Of a stretch of 64,000 nucleotides of DNA, positions 1-9,827 are shown in pieces. A program made the translations under genes and the position numbers. The DNA is from Olsenella profusa F0195 (GTDB taxonomy: Bacteria; Actinomycetota; Coriobacteriia; Coriobacteriales; Atopobiaceae). Below the pieces are notes generated by a model. The model did not search any database and was not told the origin of the DNA. It worked only from the letters and a program-made list of their open reading frames with translations. Each line of letters begins with the position of its first letter. Position 1 is the stretch's first letter. Where the stretch lies: the NCBI RefSeq assembly GCF_000468755.1, contig NZ_AWEZ01000073.1:62001-126000 (forward strand), read 5' to 3'.

Positions 1-500
1 CGCTGACCCTCTCCAAGGAGATCTATGCCGATCCCGAGCGGGCGGACGAGGTCATCGCCAGCTCGCTCAGGCGTGCGGGCGTCGACTACGTCATCATGGC
101 CGGCTACATGCGTATGGTTCACGAACCCATCCTGGCCGCGTTTCCCAACAGGGTCATCAACCTGCACCCGGCGCTCCTTCCTAGCTTCAAGGGGGCGCAC
201 GCCATCCAGGACGCCTATGACTATGGGGTCAAGGTGACGGGCGTGACCGTGCACGTGGCCGACGGGCGCTACGACTGTGGCCCCATCATCGCGCAGCGCG
301 CGCTGGCGGTGGAGGAGGGCTGGACCGTTGACGAGCTGGAGGAGCACATCCATGCCATCGAGCATGAGCTCTACCCGGACGTCATCCAACTGCTCGCCGA
401 GGGTCGCGTGCGTGTCGACGGTGGCAGGGTGCACGTTGACCCGCCGCTCGCAGAGGGGGCGGCGGGCGACGGCGCGGCGTCTGTCACGGCGACTCTGTGA
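1..500 (+). CDS. purN: Phosphoribosylglycinamide formyltransferase, 3' part (5' end outside window)
   Basis: Transfers a formyl group from 10-formyl-THF to GAR in cytosolic de novo purine synthesis. The reading frame is open from base 3, so the gene enters from the left edge. Visible motifs are typical of PurN: the run INLHPALLPSFKG with the catalytic His, then a GVTVHVADGRYDCGPIIAQ segment containing the catalytic Asp. The conserved fold ends near the RVRVDGGRV stretch; about 20 further residues rich in Ala and Gly form an unconserved tail. The formate-binding Asn lies upstream of or near the visible start. No downstream purine gene follows in the window. The family call is secure. Confidence 0.95.
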   Translation, partial: LTLSKEIYADPERADEVIASSLRRAGVDYVIMAGYMRMVHEPILAAFPNRVINLHPALLPSFKGAHAIQDAYDYGVKVTGVTVHVADGRYDCGPIIAQRALAVEEGWTVDELEEHIHAIEHELYPDVIQLLAEGRVRVDGGRVHVDPPLAEGAAGDGAASVTATL

Positions 501-922
501 TAGGCCACCATGCGAAGGTGCGCGGAGACACGGGCGTCGACGTTGGGCAGCGTGTGGGCGCGGCCGTCCTCCATGAGGCACTCCTGACAGGCGACGATGC
601 GGTGCGTTCCCCCCTCACAGAATCCCGAGCGAATCCCTCCCTTGGGTCCTGGCGCATAGGGGATGTGCATCCTCTTGATGGGGTGTGATATATGGACGAG
701 GCTCCAGCGACCTGGGAACCATTCCAACGCGCCCAGACGGCTGCCTGGGGCACCGCCGCAGGGCGTCCGCCGTCGTTTTGTGTGGTGCCGTCCGGCACCG
801 TCGCCTGGGGCGATTGACGGGGACTAGAATGACGCAGATACCAATTTGCGCGAGCCACCGCTCCACGTGTCGCGACGCGAGGGAGATCGAGGCCGCGCCC
901 TGCGCTTTGATGGGAGACATGT
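501..922. other. Intergenic region with one doubtful antisense ORF
   Basis: Between purN and the dehydrogenase gene there is no recognisable gene. On the - strand an open frame runs from ATG at 670 down to 371, antisense to the purN tail. It has GC-rich third positions like real genes here and a C-x2-C pair (ACQEC), but I recognise no family. There is no good ribosome-binding site, and its last 130 bases overlap purN. It could be a small unknown protein, a remnant, or chance. Confidence 0.25.
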
Positions 923-1876
923 ATGGGCGACATAACCAAGATAGGCGTCATTGGCATGGGTCACGTGGGGGCGCACGTGGCAAACGCGATTCTCTACCAG
1001 GGGCTTGCGGCGGAGCTGTACTGTGTCGACTCCCAAGAGGGTAAGGTGTCCTGCGAGGTCAATGATCTGCAGGATGCCATGCCCTTCTACCCGCGCCAGG
1101 CGCGCGTCTACAACTGTCATCAGGACTATGAGGCCCTGCTCGACTGTGACGTGGTGGTCAACGCTGCCGGCCACGTCGCCCAGGCTGCCGGCAACCGCGA
1201 CGGAGAGCTCGTCTGCACCTCGGGTGAGACCAAGGTGTGGGCGCCACACTTTAGGGGGTACGAGGGCGTCATCGTGACCATTGCGAATCCCTGTGACGTC
1301 ATTGCGACGCTCGTCTGGAAGCTCTCGGGACTCCAGCCCAACCAGATCGTGGGCTCCGGCACCGCGCTCGATTCCGCGCGCTTCCGCCATGCGCTCTGGA
1401 CCGAGACCGGCTATAACCCCACCTCCATCACCAGCTGGATGATTGGCGAGCATGGATCCAGCCAGTTTGCCGCATGGTCGCACGTGTCGTTTGGCGCCAT
1501 GCCCCTCTTGGAGCTCGAGCGGGTCGACCCCGAGCGCTTCACCCTCGACAAGGATGCCATCGAGGAGGCCGTGCGCCAGGGTGGCTATGTCACGTATGAT
1601 GGCAAGGGATGCACGGAGTACTCCATCGCCAACGCAGCCGTCGAGCTGGTCAAGGCGGTCGTGCAGGACTCCAGGCTCATTACGCCCTGCGGGACGCTGC
1701 TGCCAGACGAGGGCTATTATGGTGAGCGCGGGCACTTCACCTCCATCCCCGCGGTCGTGGGTGCCGATGGCGTCGAACGGACGCTCAAGATGGAGCTCTC
1801 CCACGACGAGCAGGAGAAGTTCCACGTCAGCTGCAGACACATCCAGGAGAACGTCGAGAGGGTCAGATGCTGGTAG
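923..1876 (+). CDS. Lactate/malate-type NAD-dependent dehydrogenase (L-2-hydroxyisocaproate dehydrogenase-like)
   Basis: A 317-residue member of the LDH/MDH superfamily, interconverting an L-2-hydroxyacid and its 2-oxoacid with NAD(H). The N-terminus has the Rossmann loop GMGHVG. Asp and Arg of the catalytic relay are seen in LDSARFR and the catalytic His in IGEHG; the full family length of about 310 is present. The substrate loop (AGHVAQAAGNRDGEL) differs from classic LDH, which favours a branched or bulky 2-oxoacid as in HicDH of lactobacilli. The start is ATG preceded by GGGAGA. It stands alone, so the true substrate cannot be fixed from context. Confidence 0.8.
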   Translation: MGDITKIGVIGMGHVGAHVANAILYQGLAAELYCVDSQEGKVSCEVNDLQDAMPFYPRQARVYNCHQDYEALLDCDVVVNAAGHVAQAAGNRDGELVCTSGETKVWAPHFRGYEGVIVTIANPCDVIATLVWKLSGLQPNQIVGSGTALDSARFRHALWTETGYNPTSITSWMIGEHGSSQFAAWSHVSFGAMPLLELERVDPERFTLDKDAIEEAVRQGGYVTYDGKGCTEYSIANAAVELVKAVVQDSRLITPCGTLLPDEGYYGERGHFTSIPAVVGADGVERTLKMELSHDEQEKFHVSCRHIQENVERVRCW

Positions 1877-2153
1877 CATTCGTCTATGGGCTGCGCTTGA
1901 GGTTGTCGAGGCTTCGCAGGGCCTGCGCCAGCGGGCCCTGGGGCACCCTCAGGCGACTGCCAGGCATCAGGGGAGGCGCCTCGAACCATCATGGCGGACG
2001 GCTGTTCCGAAAAGGCCCGAAGCGTCGGGTTGTCCATGCAGCAAATGGGGTACACTAGAGCTCGTTTTAAACGTGAGTCAAAACTTTGAACGTCGCAGGA
2101 AGTCCAGATGTCGCGACACGAGGGGTTGGCTCAAGGCAAGGGAGGCAAAGCTC

Positions 2154-3626
2154 ATGCAATCGAAGATAGCGCATGCAGCGGAGCGAAAGGCATTTGGTTT
2201 TGCCATCGATCAGATCATCAAGAGTGCTTCTGGCAAGAGTCGCGAGCAGAACGTCGAGCATCTCATCGATATGGCCGGCAAGCTCCTCAAGGACACCTCG
2301 CCCGGTGCCACCCGCGGCATCCGCAAGGGCCTGTACCCGGGGTCCAAGTGGGAGAGGTACCTCTTTGACATCATCGACACGGCAGATCACAACGTCCTCA
2401 GGCAGACCGTGCTCAACGGCGGCTATGAGGGCGCCTTCCGTGGTCTGCGTGCCTGTACCGAGAATGCCGAGAAGTACCAGTGCAACGTGCCGTGGATCAT
2501 CCTGTTCGATCCCACGAGTGCCTGCAACAAGCACTGTGTCGGCTGCTGGGCGGCCGACTACGGCAACCGTCTCAACCTCACGTATGACGAGATGGACAAG
2601 CTCGTGAGCGAGGCCAAGGCGCTCGGCACCCACATGTTCATGCTCACCGGCGGCGAGCCGCTCGTCCGCAAGGCCGATATCCTCAAGCTGGCTGAGAGGC
2701 ACAACGACTGTCTGTTCAACATCTTCACGAACGCCTCCCTCATCGACCAGGCCTTCTGCGACGAGGTCAAGCGGCTGGGCAACATCATCTTCTCCGTCTC
2801 GCTGGAGTCGTATGAGCCCTCCGTCAACGACGGCCGTCGTGGCGACGGGTCCTTCGGTGAGGTCATGAGGGCCTTTGACCTCATGAGGGAGAACGGCCTG
2901 CTCTTTGGCACCTCCACGGCATACACGCGCGACAACACCGAGGCCGTCAGCTCCGACGAGTTCTTCGATCTCATCATCGAGAAGGGTGCCCGCTGGGCCT
3001 GGTACTTCCACTACATGCCCGTGGGCGAGGGCGCCAACGCCGACCTCATGCCCACCGTCGAGCAGCGCGAGTACATGCTGCACCGTATCCGCGAGGTCCG
3101 CGCCATCGAGAGCGGCAAGCCCATCTTTGCCATGGACTTCCAGAACGACGGCGAGTTCGTCGGAGGCTGCATCGCCGGTGGCCGTGTGTACTGTCATGTG
3201 AACGCCCGTGGCGATGTGGAGCCCTGCGTGTTCATCCACTACTCCAGCGCCAACATCAAGACGGAGGACAGCTGGCTCGACTGCCTGCGCCAGCCCATCT
3301 TCCAGGCATACCGCGAGAACTACCCCTGGAACGACAACATGCTGCAGCCCTGCCCCATGCTGGAGAACCCTGCCATCCTGCCGCGCATCGTCAAGGAGTC
3401 AGGCGCCAAGACCAGCGAGTACGTTGCGCCCGAGGCTGCCGAGGACCTCTGCAGGCGCACCCTTCCCTATGCCAGGGAGTGGGCTCCCAGGGCCAAGGAG
3501 CTATGGCTTGACGAGCACCCCACGGGCAAGAAGGTCTACGAGGACGAGATGTCCATGATGGGTACCGATCGCAAGGCAAAGATCATCGCCCAGGACGACG
3601 CCGAGGAAGAGGCGGTGCTCGACTAG
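2154..3626 (+). CDS. Radical SAM protein with SPASM-like C-terminus, function unknown
   Basis: 490 residues. The frame is open far upstream, but the start at 2154 is chosen because GGAGG lies at 2141-2145 and the upstream part only shadows the dehydrogenase gene. About 120 residues of helical N-terminus precede the radical SAM motif CNKHCVGC (4Fe-4S cluster, SAM cleavage), followed by the SAM-binding TGGEP. The C-terminus carries more cysteines (GGCIAGGRVYCHVNARGDVEPC and QPCPM), consistent with an auxiliary-cluster domain. This architecture is widespread in anaerobes without an assigned reaction. No peptide substrate or partner is visible next door, so I assign no product. It ends in acidic residues and is followed by a terminator. 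Confidence 0.85.
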   Translation: MQSKIAHAAERKAFGFAIDQIIKSASGKSREQNVEHLIDMAGKLLKDTSPGATRGIRKGLYPGSKWERYLFDIIDTADHNVLRQTVLNGGYEGAFRGLRACTENAEKYQCNVPWIILFDPTSACNKHCVGCWAADYGNRLNLTYDEMDKLVSEAKALGTHMFMLTGGEPLVRKADILKLAERHNDCLFNIFTNASLIDQAFCDEVKRLGNIIFSVSLESYEPSVNDGRRGDGSFGEVMRAFDLMRENGLLFGTSTAYTRDNTEAVSSDEFFDLIIEKGARWAWYFHYMPVGEGANADLMPTVEQREYMLHRIREVRAIESGKPIFAMDFQNDGEFVGGCIAGGRVYCHVNARGDVEPCVFIHYSSANIKTEDSWLDCLRQPIFQAYRENYPWNDNMLQPCPMLENPAILPRIVKESGAKTSEYVAPEAAEDLCRRTLPYAREWAPRAKELWLDEHPTGKKVYEDEMSMMGTDRKAKIIAQDDAEEEAVLD

Positions 3627-3654
3627 CCTGTCACCCATGTCCACGCGCACGCAG

Positions 3655-3687
3655 AGGGGCCTTGGCCACAGGGGCAAGGCCCCTTTC
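3655..3687 (+). terminator. Rho-independent terminator after the radical SAM gene
   Basis: AGGGGCCTTG (3655-3664) pairs perfectly with CAAGGCCCCT (3675-3684), with a 10-base loop and a short T run following. It lies 28 bases after the radical SAM stop codon and separates that gene from the EF-G-like gene. Confidence 0.8.
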
Positions 3688-3881
3688 GTGACCGCGCCGC
3701 ATGCCACGCCCACGGTTCGTGTGTCGGCGCTCCCCGATGCCCTCGCGCCAACGGCCACCACCACGGCTACGCTTAGTCTTGGCGTGCGCAGCCGCGTCGC
3801 CCGCAAGCGTTACAGGTGCACGGTGACGCCCCATCGCTTCTTTTGGCGCCGTCACCCTGCAGTGCGATCCGAGGAGGGATC

Positions 3882-5957
3882 ATGGCTACAGGCACTGGAA
3901 AGGTAAAGAACCTCGCACTCGTGGGCCAAGGTGGCGTGGGCAAGACCATGCTGGCCGAGGCCATGCTGCACCTCACGGGCAAGACGTCCCGTCTGGGCGG
4001 TCACGCCGGCACCAAGCCCACGCTTGACTACGATGCCGAGGAGGGCGCTCGCGGCTTCTCCATCTCCACCACCATCGCGCCCGTCGAATACGGGGGCTGC
4101 CGCATCAACGTGCTGGATGCCCCGTGCTATCCCGACTTCGTGGGCGATGCCTACGGTGCCCTCGCCGCAGCCGAGACCGCCCTGTTCGTCATCGATGCCG
4201 CCGCTGGTCCCGGTGCCATCACCACGCGCCTGTGGTATGCGGCCGAGGATTTCTCGCTGGCGCGTGCCCTCTTCATCAACCGCCTCGACCGACCCGACGC
4301 GGATTGGGACACCGCCCTGCTTGCGGCTCAGGAGCGCTATGGCAATCGCCTTGCCGCCGTCACCATCCCCATGGGGTCGGGCGAGGCGTTCTCCGGCGTC
4401 GTCGACGTGGTGCACCAGAAGGCCCGCACGCTCAGGGACGGGAAGGTGGAGACGACGAACGTGCCCGCCGAGTATGCGGATGCCGCACGTCAGGCCCATG
4501 ACCAGCTCGTCGAGCTTGTCGTGGAGGCCGATGACGACCTCATGATGAAGTACCTGGATGGCCAGCCCATTACGCCTGAGGAACTCGAGGGCCTGCTTGC
4601 CCAGGCCCTCATGCAGCGCGTGTTCGTGCCCGTGTTCGCCGGTTCCTGCGTGCGTGAGGAGGGCGTCATCTCGCTGCTCGAGGATGTGGCGGAGTGGTTC
4701 CCCACGATGGCCGACTATGGCCGCGTGCCGCTCGTGAACGGCGAGGAGCTGGAGATCTCCCCGGATGACGATCGTCCCGTGGCCTTCGTGTTCAAGAGCC
4801 TGCAGGATCAGCAGAACGGCAAACTCTCCTTCATCAAGGTGCTGGCAGGTACCATCACCCCTGGAACGGAGCTCACCTGCGCCCGCACGCGCAAGACGGA
4901 GCGTCTCGGCCACCTCTATCGGATGACGGGACGCGAGACCGTCGACCTCAAGCAGGTGGCCGCGGGCGACGTCTGCGTGGTGCCCAAGCTCGAGGCGCTC
5001 ACGGGTGATACGCTCTCGGTGACAGGAAAGGTGGAGGCAGCGGCCTTCCGCTTCCCCAACTCGCTCTACCGCGTGGCCATCGAGCCGGACGAACGCGGCA
5101 GCGAGGGCAAGGTCTATGCCTTCCTGGAGAGGAGCGCCGAGGCCGATCCCACGCTCTCCGTGGCCCGTGACGAGGACACCGGTCAGACGGTTGTCTCCGC
5201 CATCGGCGAGGCGCAGGTGAGCGTCCTGCTCGATCGCCTGGAGGAGCGGACGGGGACCTCCGCGCACACCGTCAGGCTGCGGATTCCCTATCGTGAGACC
5301 ATCCGTCGCGTGGCCAGCGCGCAGGGCCGCCACAAGAAGCAGACCGGTGGTGCCGGCCAGTATGGCGACTGCTGGCTGCGTGTGGAGCCCAACCCCGGGG
5401 CCGGCTATGAGTTCGTGGACGAGGTCGTGGGCGGCCATGTCCCGCGCAACTTCATCCCGGCCATCGACAAGGGCGTGCAGGAGACCATGGCCGACGGCGT
5501 GCTTGCGGGCTATCCCATGATCGATGTCAAGGTCGCCGTGTATGACGGCTCGTACCACCCGGTGGACTCCAACGAGATGGCCTTCAAGACGGCGGCGCGC
5601 ATCGGCTTCCAGAAGGCCGTGGCACAGGCGGAGCCCGTGCTGCTGGAGCCCATGGCACACCTCTCTATCACCGTGCCCGACAGCTATGCCGGCTCCGTGA
5701 TGGGCGACGTCTCCGCATCGCGCGGCCGCATCGAGGGCATGAACGCCGCGTCCGACAAGGGTGCCTTGGCGGGATCGACCACCATAGAGGCGACGATCCC
5801 CTACGCCGAGGTCACGGACTACGCCACGCGCCTTCGATCGCTCTCGCGCGGTACCGGTGAGTTCACGCTCGAGCTCTCCGGCTACGAGCAGGTGCCGCAC
5901 GATGTACAGGAGAGGCTGGCGGCCGAGTACGAGCAAAAGCGGGCAGGGGGCAGGTAG
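3882..5957 (+). CDS. Elongation factor G-like translational GTPase (non-canonical EF-G)
   Basis: 691 residues, the length and domain order of EF-G (G domain, domain II, then domains III-V with the IV/V pair from about residue 470). ATG 3882 is chosen for the GAGGAGGGA just before it. The P-loop reads GQGGVGKT instead of the usual GHVDAGKT. The G3 region reads DAPCYPDF instead of DTPGHVDF, losing the usual Gly and His, and G4 reads NRLD instead of NKLD. These changes mark the EF-G-like subgroup whose members are thought not to be the main translocase; some bind ribosomes without ordinary GTP turnover. The main fusA is not in the window. It is a single-gene unit between hairpins. Confidence 0.85.
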   Translation: MATGTGKVKNLALVGQGGVGKTMLAEAMLHLTGKTSRLGGHAGTKPTLDYDAEEGARGFSISTTIAPVEYGGCRINVLDAPCYPDFVGDAYGALAAAETALFVIDAAAGPGAITTRLWYAAEDFSLARALFINRLDRPDADWDTALLAAQERYGNRLAAVTIPMGSGEAFSGVVDVVHQKARTLRDGKVETTNVPAEYADAARQAHDQLVELVVEADDDLMMKYLDGQPITPEELEGLLAQALMQRVFVPVFAGSCVREEGVISLLEDVAEWFPTMADYGRVPLVNGEELEISPDDDRPVAFVFKSLQDQQNGKLSFIKVLAGTITPGTELTCARTRKTERLGHLYRMTGRETVDLKQVAAGDVCVVPKLEALTGDTLSVTGKVEAAAFRFPNSLYRVAIEPDERGSEGKVYAFLERSAEADPTLSVARDEDTGQTVVSAIGEAQVSVLLDRLEERTGTSAHTVRLRIPYRETIRRVASAQGRHKKQTGGAGQYGDCWLRVEPNPGAGYEFVDEVVGGHVPRNFIPAIDKGVQETMADGVLAGYPMIDVKVAVYDGSYHPVDSNEMAFKTAARIGFQKAVAQAEPVLLEPMAHLSITVPDSYAGSVMGDVSASRGRIEGMNAASDKGALAGSTTIEATIPYAEVTDYATRLRSLSRGTGEFTLELSGYEQVPHDVQERLAAEYEQKRAGGR

Positions 5958-5992
5958 ACCGACCGAACTGCCTGTTGCGCCTCGAGTGCTCC

Positions 5993-6027
5993 TGCCCTCA
6001 CGGCAAGAGACCCCTGTTGTGAGGGCA
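5993..6027 (+). terminator. Hairpin after EF-G-like gene
   Basis: TGCCCTCAC (5993-6001) pairs with GTGAGGGCA (6019-6027) over 9 bp, 36 bases after the stop codon. There is no clear T run, so it is a terminator or 3' stabilising hairpin by position only. Confidence 0.45.
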
Positions 6028-6245
6028 CTATCTCTGGCCGGCTGGAGGCGCCGCGCCGCCGTACAGGCGAAACCCTCCCCAGCGGCATCCGTCTTTCCAC
6101 GCACGCCTGTTAGGGTATGTTCAGCTGTGAGGGAGACGGCACGGGGTGGGCGCAGGTGCGTCCAAAGGGGATGCGTCCGGTGCCCCACGGTACGGGGTCG
6201 TGGGGGGTTGCCCTGCGTGCCAGGAGCGCACGGGAGGGGAAGCGC

Positions 6246-6917
6246 ATGGAAGAAGTCAGGGTAATCGAGCTCAAGGAGAGCGTCTTCGCCGACAATGACG
6301 CCGAGGCGGACCGCGTGCGTGAGGACCTCAGGTCTCGCGGGCAGTTCCTCCTCAACGTGATGAGCTCGCCCGGATCCGGCAAGACCGCCACGCTTGCGCG
6401 CCTCATCAACCTTCTCAAGGACGACTATCGTATAGGTGTCATGGAGGCCGACATCGACGGTGCCGTGGACACCGACCGCATCATCTCGCAGACGGGCGCC
6501 CGCGCCATCCAGCTTCACACGGGCGGCATGTGCCACCTCGACGCCGGCATGACGCGCACGGGCATCGATTCACTTGACGCTACAGGCCTTGACCTTGTCT
6601 TTCTTGAAAACGTCGGCAACCTTGTATGCCCCGCCGAGTTCGACACCGGGGCCTCCAAGAATGCCGTGATCCTCTCCGTTCCCGAGGGAGACGACAAGCC
6701 GCTCAAGTACCCCCTCATGTTCGAGAGGGCCGACATCGTCCTCCTCAACAAGATCGACGTGCTGCCCTACTTCGACTTCGGCCTCGATGTGTTCGAGGTC
6801 CACCTCCGCCAGCGCAACCCCAACTGCCAGCTCATCAAGATTTCAGCCAAGACGGGTGAGGGCATGGACCAGCTTGCCGATTGGGTTCGTCACGAAGTCG
6901 ACCTCTGGAGGGCGTAG
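6246..6917 (+). CDS. hypB: Hydrogenase/nickel-enzyme maturation GTPase HypB
   Basis: 223 residues. HypB is the GTPase that helps deliver Ni2+ during [NiFe]-hydrogenase maturation, working with HypA in the cytosol. The P-loop SSPGSGKT is at about residues 40-47. The metal site residues at the dimer interface are visible as GGMCHLDA (C96, H97) and LVCPAEFD (C128). The guanine-specificity motif is NKID. The His-rich N-terminal nickel store of some HypBs is absent. ATG 6246 follows an AGGGGA-rich stretch. The stop is three bases before the flavoprotein gene, and hypA follows that, so this is one operon. hypCDEF and hydrogenase subunits are not in the window. Confidence 0.93.
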   Translation: MEEVRVIELKESVFADNDAEADRVREDLRSRGQFLLNVMSSPGSGKTATLARLINLLKDDYRIGVMEADIDGAVDTDRIISQTGARAIQLHTGGMCHLDAGMTRTGIDSLDATGLDLVFLENVGNLVCPAEFDTGASKNAVILSVPEGDDKPLKYPLMFERADIVLLNKIDVLPYFDFGLDVFEVHLRQRNPNCQLIKISAKTGEGMDQLADWVRHEVDLWRA

Positions 6918-6920
6918 AGG

Positions 6921-9827
6921 ATGCCGGAACAGTTTGAGCAGCCCCGCTCCACCTACCAGAGCGAGGCAGGGCGCAATGCAGCCGTGGCCAAGCTCGGCCG
7001 CAAGGTCACTGACGTCGTCAAGCACAAGATCGGTGGCGTGAAGACCGATGACCCAGAGTACTGGGGCCTCAAGGAGGTCCTCACGGATGAGATGGTCGAC
7101 CTCGCCAACCGCATGAAGCTCCGCCAGTTCTACGACTTTGACGGCATGATGGCCCTCGCTCCCCAGATCGAGCCTGCGCACCTGCAGGAGCTTCTCGACC
7201 AGATGAGCGTCGTTGGCATCATCGAGTACGACTACGGTGACCATTACAACGATGACGGCCCCGTCGCAGACGCACCGCGCACCAAGCGCTGGCGCCTGCC
7301 GTTCTTCGTGCCGGGCTCGGCCGAGCTCTTCAACTCGAGCAAGGACCGCGTCGACAAGAATCCCGCAGTGGCAAGCTTCTTCGAGCGCATGACCTTCATT
7401 CCGCTTGCGGGCGTCACCCAGATGGTCCCGCCCGGCGGCGACGGCATCGGCATGCACGTCATCCCCGTCGAGGAGGCCGTCAACTTCCAGAACGAGGCCA
7501 TCAAGGTTGAGCGCATCTCCCATTGGCTCAAGAAGTACGAGGGGCACATCGCGGCTGGCATTTGCTCCTGCCGCTACTCGCGCACCAAGCTGGGCGAGGG
7601 CTGCGCCGATGACCCTGACGACTGGTGCATTCAGGTGGGCGACATGGCCGACTACACCGTTGAGACGGGCCGCGCCCACTACATCACGACCGATGAGGCG
7701 CTCGAGATCCTCAAGCGCGCCGAGGACAACGGCTTTGTCCACCAGATCACCAACATCGACGGGGAGGACAAGATCTTCGACATCTGCAACTGCGACGTGA
7801 AGATCTGCAACGCCCTGCGCACGAGCATGCTCTTCAACACGCCCAACCTCTCGCGCAGCTCCTACACCGCCAGGGTGACACCTGAGAACTGCGTTGCCTG
7901 TGGCCTGTGCGTGGAGTCCTGCCCCGCAGGCGCCGTGAAGCTTGGCCAGAGGCTCTGCCGTGCCAACGGCGAGCAGCCCAAGTATCCGCGCGCCATCCTT
8001 CCCGACGCCATCCGCTGGGGCAAGTACGCCTGGGACGAGAACTACCGCGACACCGCCCGCATGCACAACACCTGGCCCACAGGCTCCGCTCCCTGCAAGG
8101 CAGCCTGCCCGGCGCACGTTCCCGTGCAGGCCTATCTCCAGAAGGCCAAGGAGGGCAAGTACCAGGAGGCCGTCGAGCTTATCCGCACGATGAACCCATT
8201 CCCCGCCGTGTGCGGCCGCATCTGCAACAAGCGCTGCGAGGACGCCTGCACGCGCGGCACCATCGACGAGCCCGTCTCCATCGATGCGGTCAAGAAGTTC
8301 GTGGCCGACTACGACCTCGCGCAGGCGGAGCACGCCGTTCCGGGCCGCGCGGTGCCTTCCCTCCACGGCCGCTTCGACCAGAGGATCGCCATCATCGGTG
8401 CCGGTCCCGCAGGCCTCTCCTGCGCTTACTACCTTGCACTTCTCGGTTACTCTCCTGTCGTGTTCGAGAGGCACGAGCAGCCCGGCGGCATGATGATGTA
8501 CGGGATTCCCTCCTATAAGCTCGAGAAGGACGTGCTTCTCGCCGAGGCCGAGATCATCAAGAGCCTGGGCGTCGAGATCCGCTGCGGTGTCGAGGTGGGC
8601 CGCGACATCACGCTCGGCCAGCTGCGCGAGCAGGGCTTCGAGGCCTTCTTCGTGGCCGTTGGCTGCCAGGGCGGCAGGCGTCCCGGCGTCCCCGGTGACA
8701 CCGCAGAGGGCACCGACGTGGCCGTGCACTACCTTGAGGACTCCATGTCCAAGGGCAACCCTGCGCTGGCAGGCGACGTCGTGGTCGTCGGTGGCGGTAA
8801 CGTGGCCGTGGACTGTGCCATGAACGCCAAGCGCCGCGGCGCCGGCATCGTCACGATGGTCTCGCTCGAGCAGCGAGACGAGATGCCCGCAACCAACGCC
8901 GAGATCGTCGAGACCCTCGAGGACGGCGTCTGCGTCCAGAACGGCTGGGGGCCCAAGGAGGTCCTGACCGATGAGGACGGACGCGTCACGGGCGTCATCT
9001 TCAAGCGCTGCACGCAGGTCATCGACCCCAAGACCAAGCGCTTTTCGCCGCTCTATGACGAGGACGAGACCATGGCCGTGGCCTGCGACCAGGTGGTCTT
9101 CGCCATCGGCCAGGCCATCGAGTGGGGCGGTCTTCTCGACGGGCGCTCCGTCACCTTCCACCACGGCAACTATCCGCAGGCAGACGCCCTCACCTTCCAG
9201 ACGGCCGACCCCGACATCCTTGTGGGTGGCGACGCCCTCACGGGCCCCAAGTTTGTGATTGACGCCATTGCCGCCGGTCACTATGCGGCCGAGTCGCTTC
9301 ACCGTCGCGTACAGGCCGGCGCGAGCATGACCATCGGTCGTGACCGTCACGACTACCTTGAGTTTGACAAGGATGACCTTCTCATCGACTCCTACGACAA
9401 CGCCGGGCGCCAGGAGGAGGGCATGGACCTCGAGGGTGCCGATCGCTTCCGCGACACGCACCGCACGCTCACGGCCGAGCAGGTGGCTACAGAGACCAGG
9501 CGTTGCCTGAACTGCGGCCTCTCGGTTGTCGACCTCAACAAGTGCATCGGCTGCGGCATCTGTACGACACGCTGCAAGTTTGACGCCATCCACATCTACC
9601 GTGACCATCCCGAGATGTCCGACATGCGTGCGGCAGAGGACAAGGTGGCTGGGCTTGCTTCCTATGCAATCAAGCGTGCCATAAGGATCGTTGCCAACTC
9701 TGGCTCCGAGGAGGCCAAGATCATGCGCGAGAAGCGCCGCGAGTACGATCGCACCCACAGGGAGTTCGAGCGCACGCACCCCTACACAGGCAACGCAAGC
9801 GACGAGACGCGCAGGGAGAACGCGTAG
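6921..9827 (+). CDS. Large iron-sulfur flavoprotein: ferredoxin-type N-terminus plus GltD-like FAD/NAD(P) module plus C-terminal 4Fe-4S
   Basis: 968 residues. Residues to about 330 form an iron-sulfur module seen in anaerobe oxidoreductases: GICSCRYSRTKLGEGC, WCIQ, a degenerate ICNCDVKICN cluster, then a ferredoxin motif CVACGLCVESCPAG. Residues about 385-460 are the Fer4_20 cap (CPAHVPVQAYL, CGRICNKRCEDAC). Next comes a GltD/NfnB-like domain with FAD loop GAGPAGLSC and NAD(P) loop GGGNVAVD. The C-terminus has NCGLSVV and CIGCGICTTRC. It should pass electrons between NAD(P)H and a ferredoxin-like or metal-centre partner, possibly by bifurcation. Lying between hypB and hypA, it may serve a nickel enzyme; that role is inferred. 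Confidence 0.8.
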   Translation: MPEQFEQPRSTYQSEAGRNAAVAKLGRKVTDVVKHKIGGVKTDDPEYWGLKEVLTDEMVDLANRMKLRQFYDFDGMMALAPQIEPAHLQELLDQMSVVGIIEYDYGDHYNDDGPVADAPRTKRWRLPFFVPGSAELFNSSKDRVDKNPAVASFFERMTFIPLAGVTQMVPPGGDGIGMHVIPVEEAVNFQNEAIKVERISHWLKKYEGHIAAGICSCRYSRTKLGEGCADDPDDWCIQVGDMADYTVETGRAHYITTDEALEILKRAEDNGFVHQITNIDGEDKIFDICNCDVKICNALRTSMLFNTPNLSRSSYTARVTPENCVACGLCVESCPAGAVKLGQRLCRANGEQPKYPRAILPDAIRWGKYAWDENYRDTARMHNTWPTGSAPCKAACPAHVPVQAYLQKAKEGKYQEAVELIRTMNPFPAVCGRICNKRCEDACTRGTIDEPVSIDAVKKFVADYDLAQAEHAVPGRAVPSLHGRFDQRIAIIGAGPAGLSCAYYLALLGYSPVVFERHEQPGGMMMYGIPSYKLEKDVLLAEAEIIKSLGVEIRCGVEVGRDITLGQLREQGFEAFFVAVGCQGGRRPGVPGDTAEGTDVAVHYLEDSMSKGNPALAGDVVVVGGGNVAVDCAMNAKRRGAGIVTMVSLEQRDEMPATNAEIVETLEDGVCVQNGWGPKEVLTDEDGRVTGVIFKRCTQVIDPKTKRFSPLYDEDETMAVACDQVVFAIGQAIEWGGLLDGRSVTFHHGNYPQADALTFQTADPDILVGGDALTGPKFVIDAIAAGHYAAESLHRRVQAGASMTIGRDRHDYLEFDKDDLLIDSYDNAGRQEEGMDLEGADRFRDTHRTLTAEQVATETRRCLNCGLSVVDLNKCIGCGICTTRCKFDAIHIYRDHPEMSDMRAAEDKVAGLASYAIKRAIRIVANSGSEEAKIMREKRREYDRTHREFERTHPYTGNASDETRRENA

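Noticed and set aside
1443-2153. In-frame 5' extension of the radical SAM gene into the dehydrogenase gene
   Set aside because: It only shadows the dehydrogenase; a good ribosome-binding site precedes ATG 2154.
3852-6536. Very long open frame on the - strand, antisense to the EF-G-like and hypB genes
   Set aside because: High-GC shadow frame: its amino acids are the complement of well-conserved EF-G and HypB codons, and it has no known domain.
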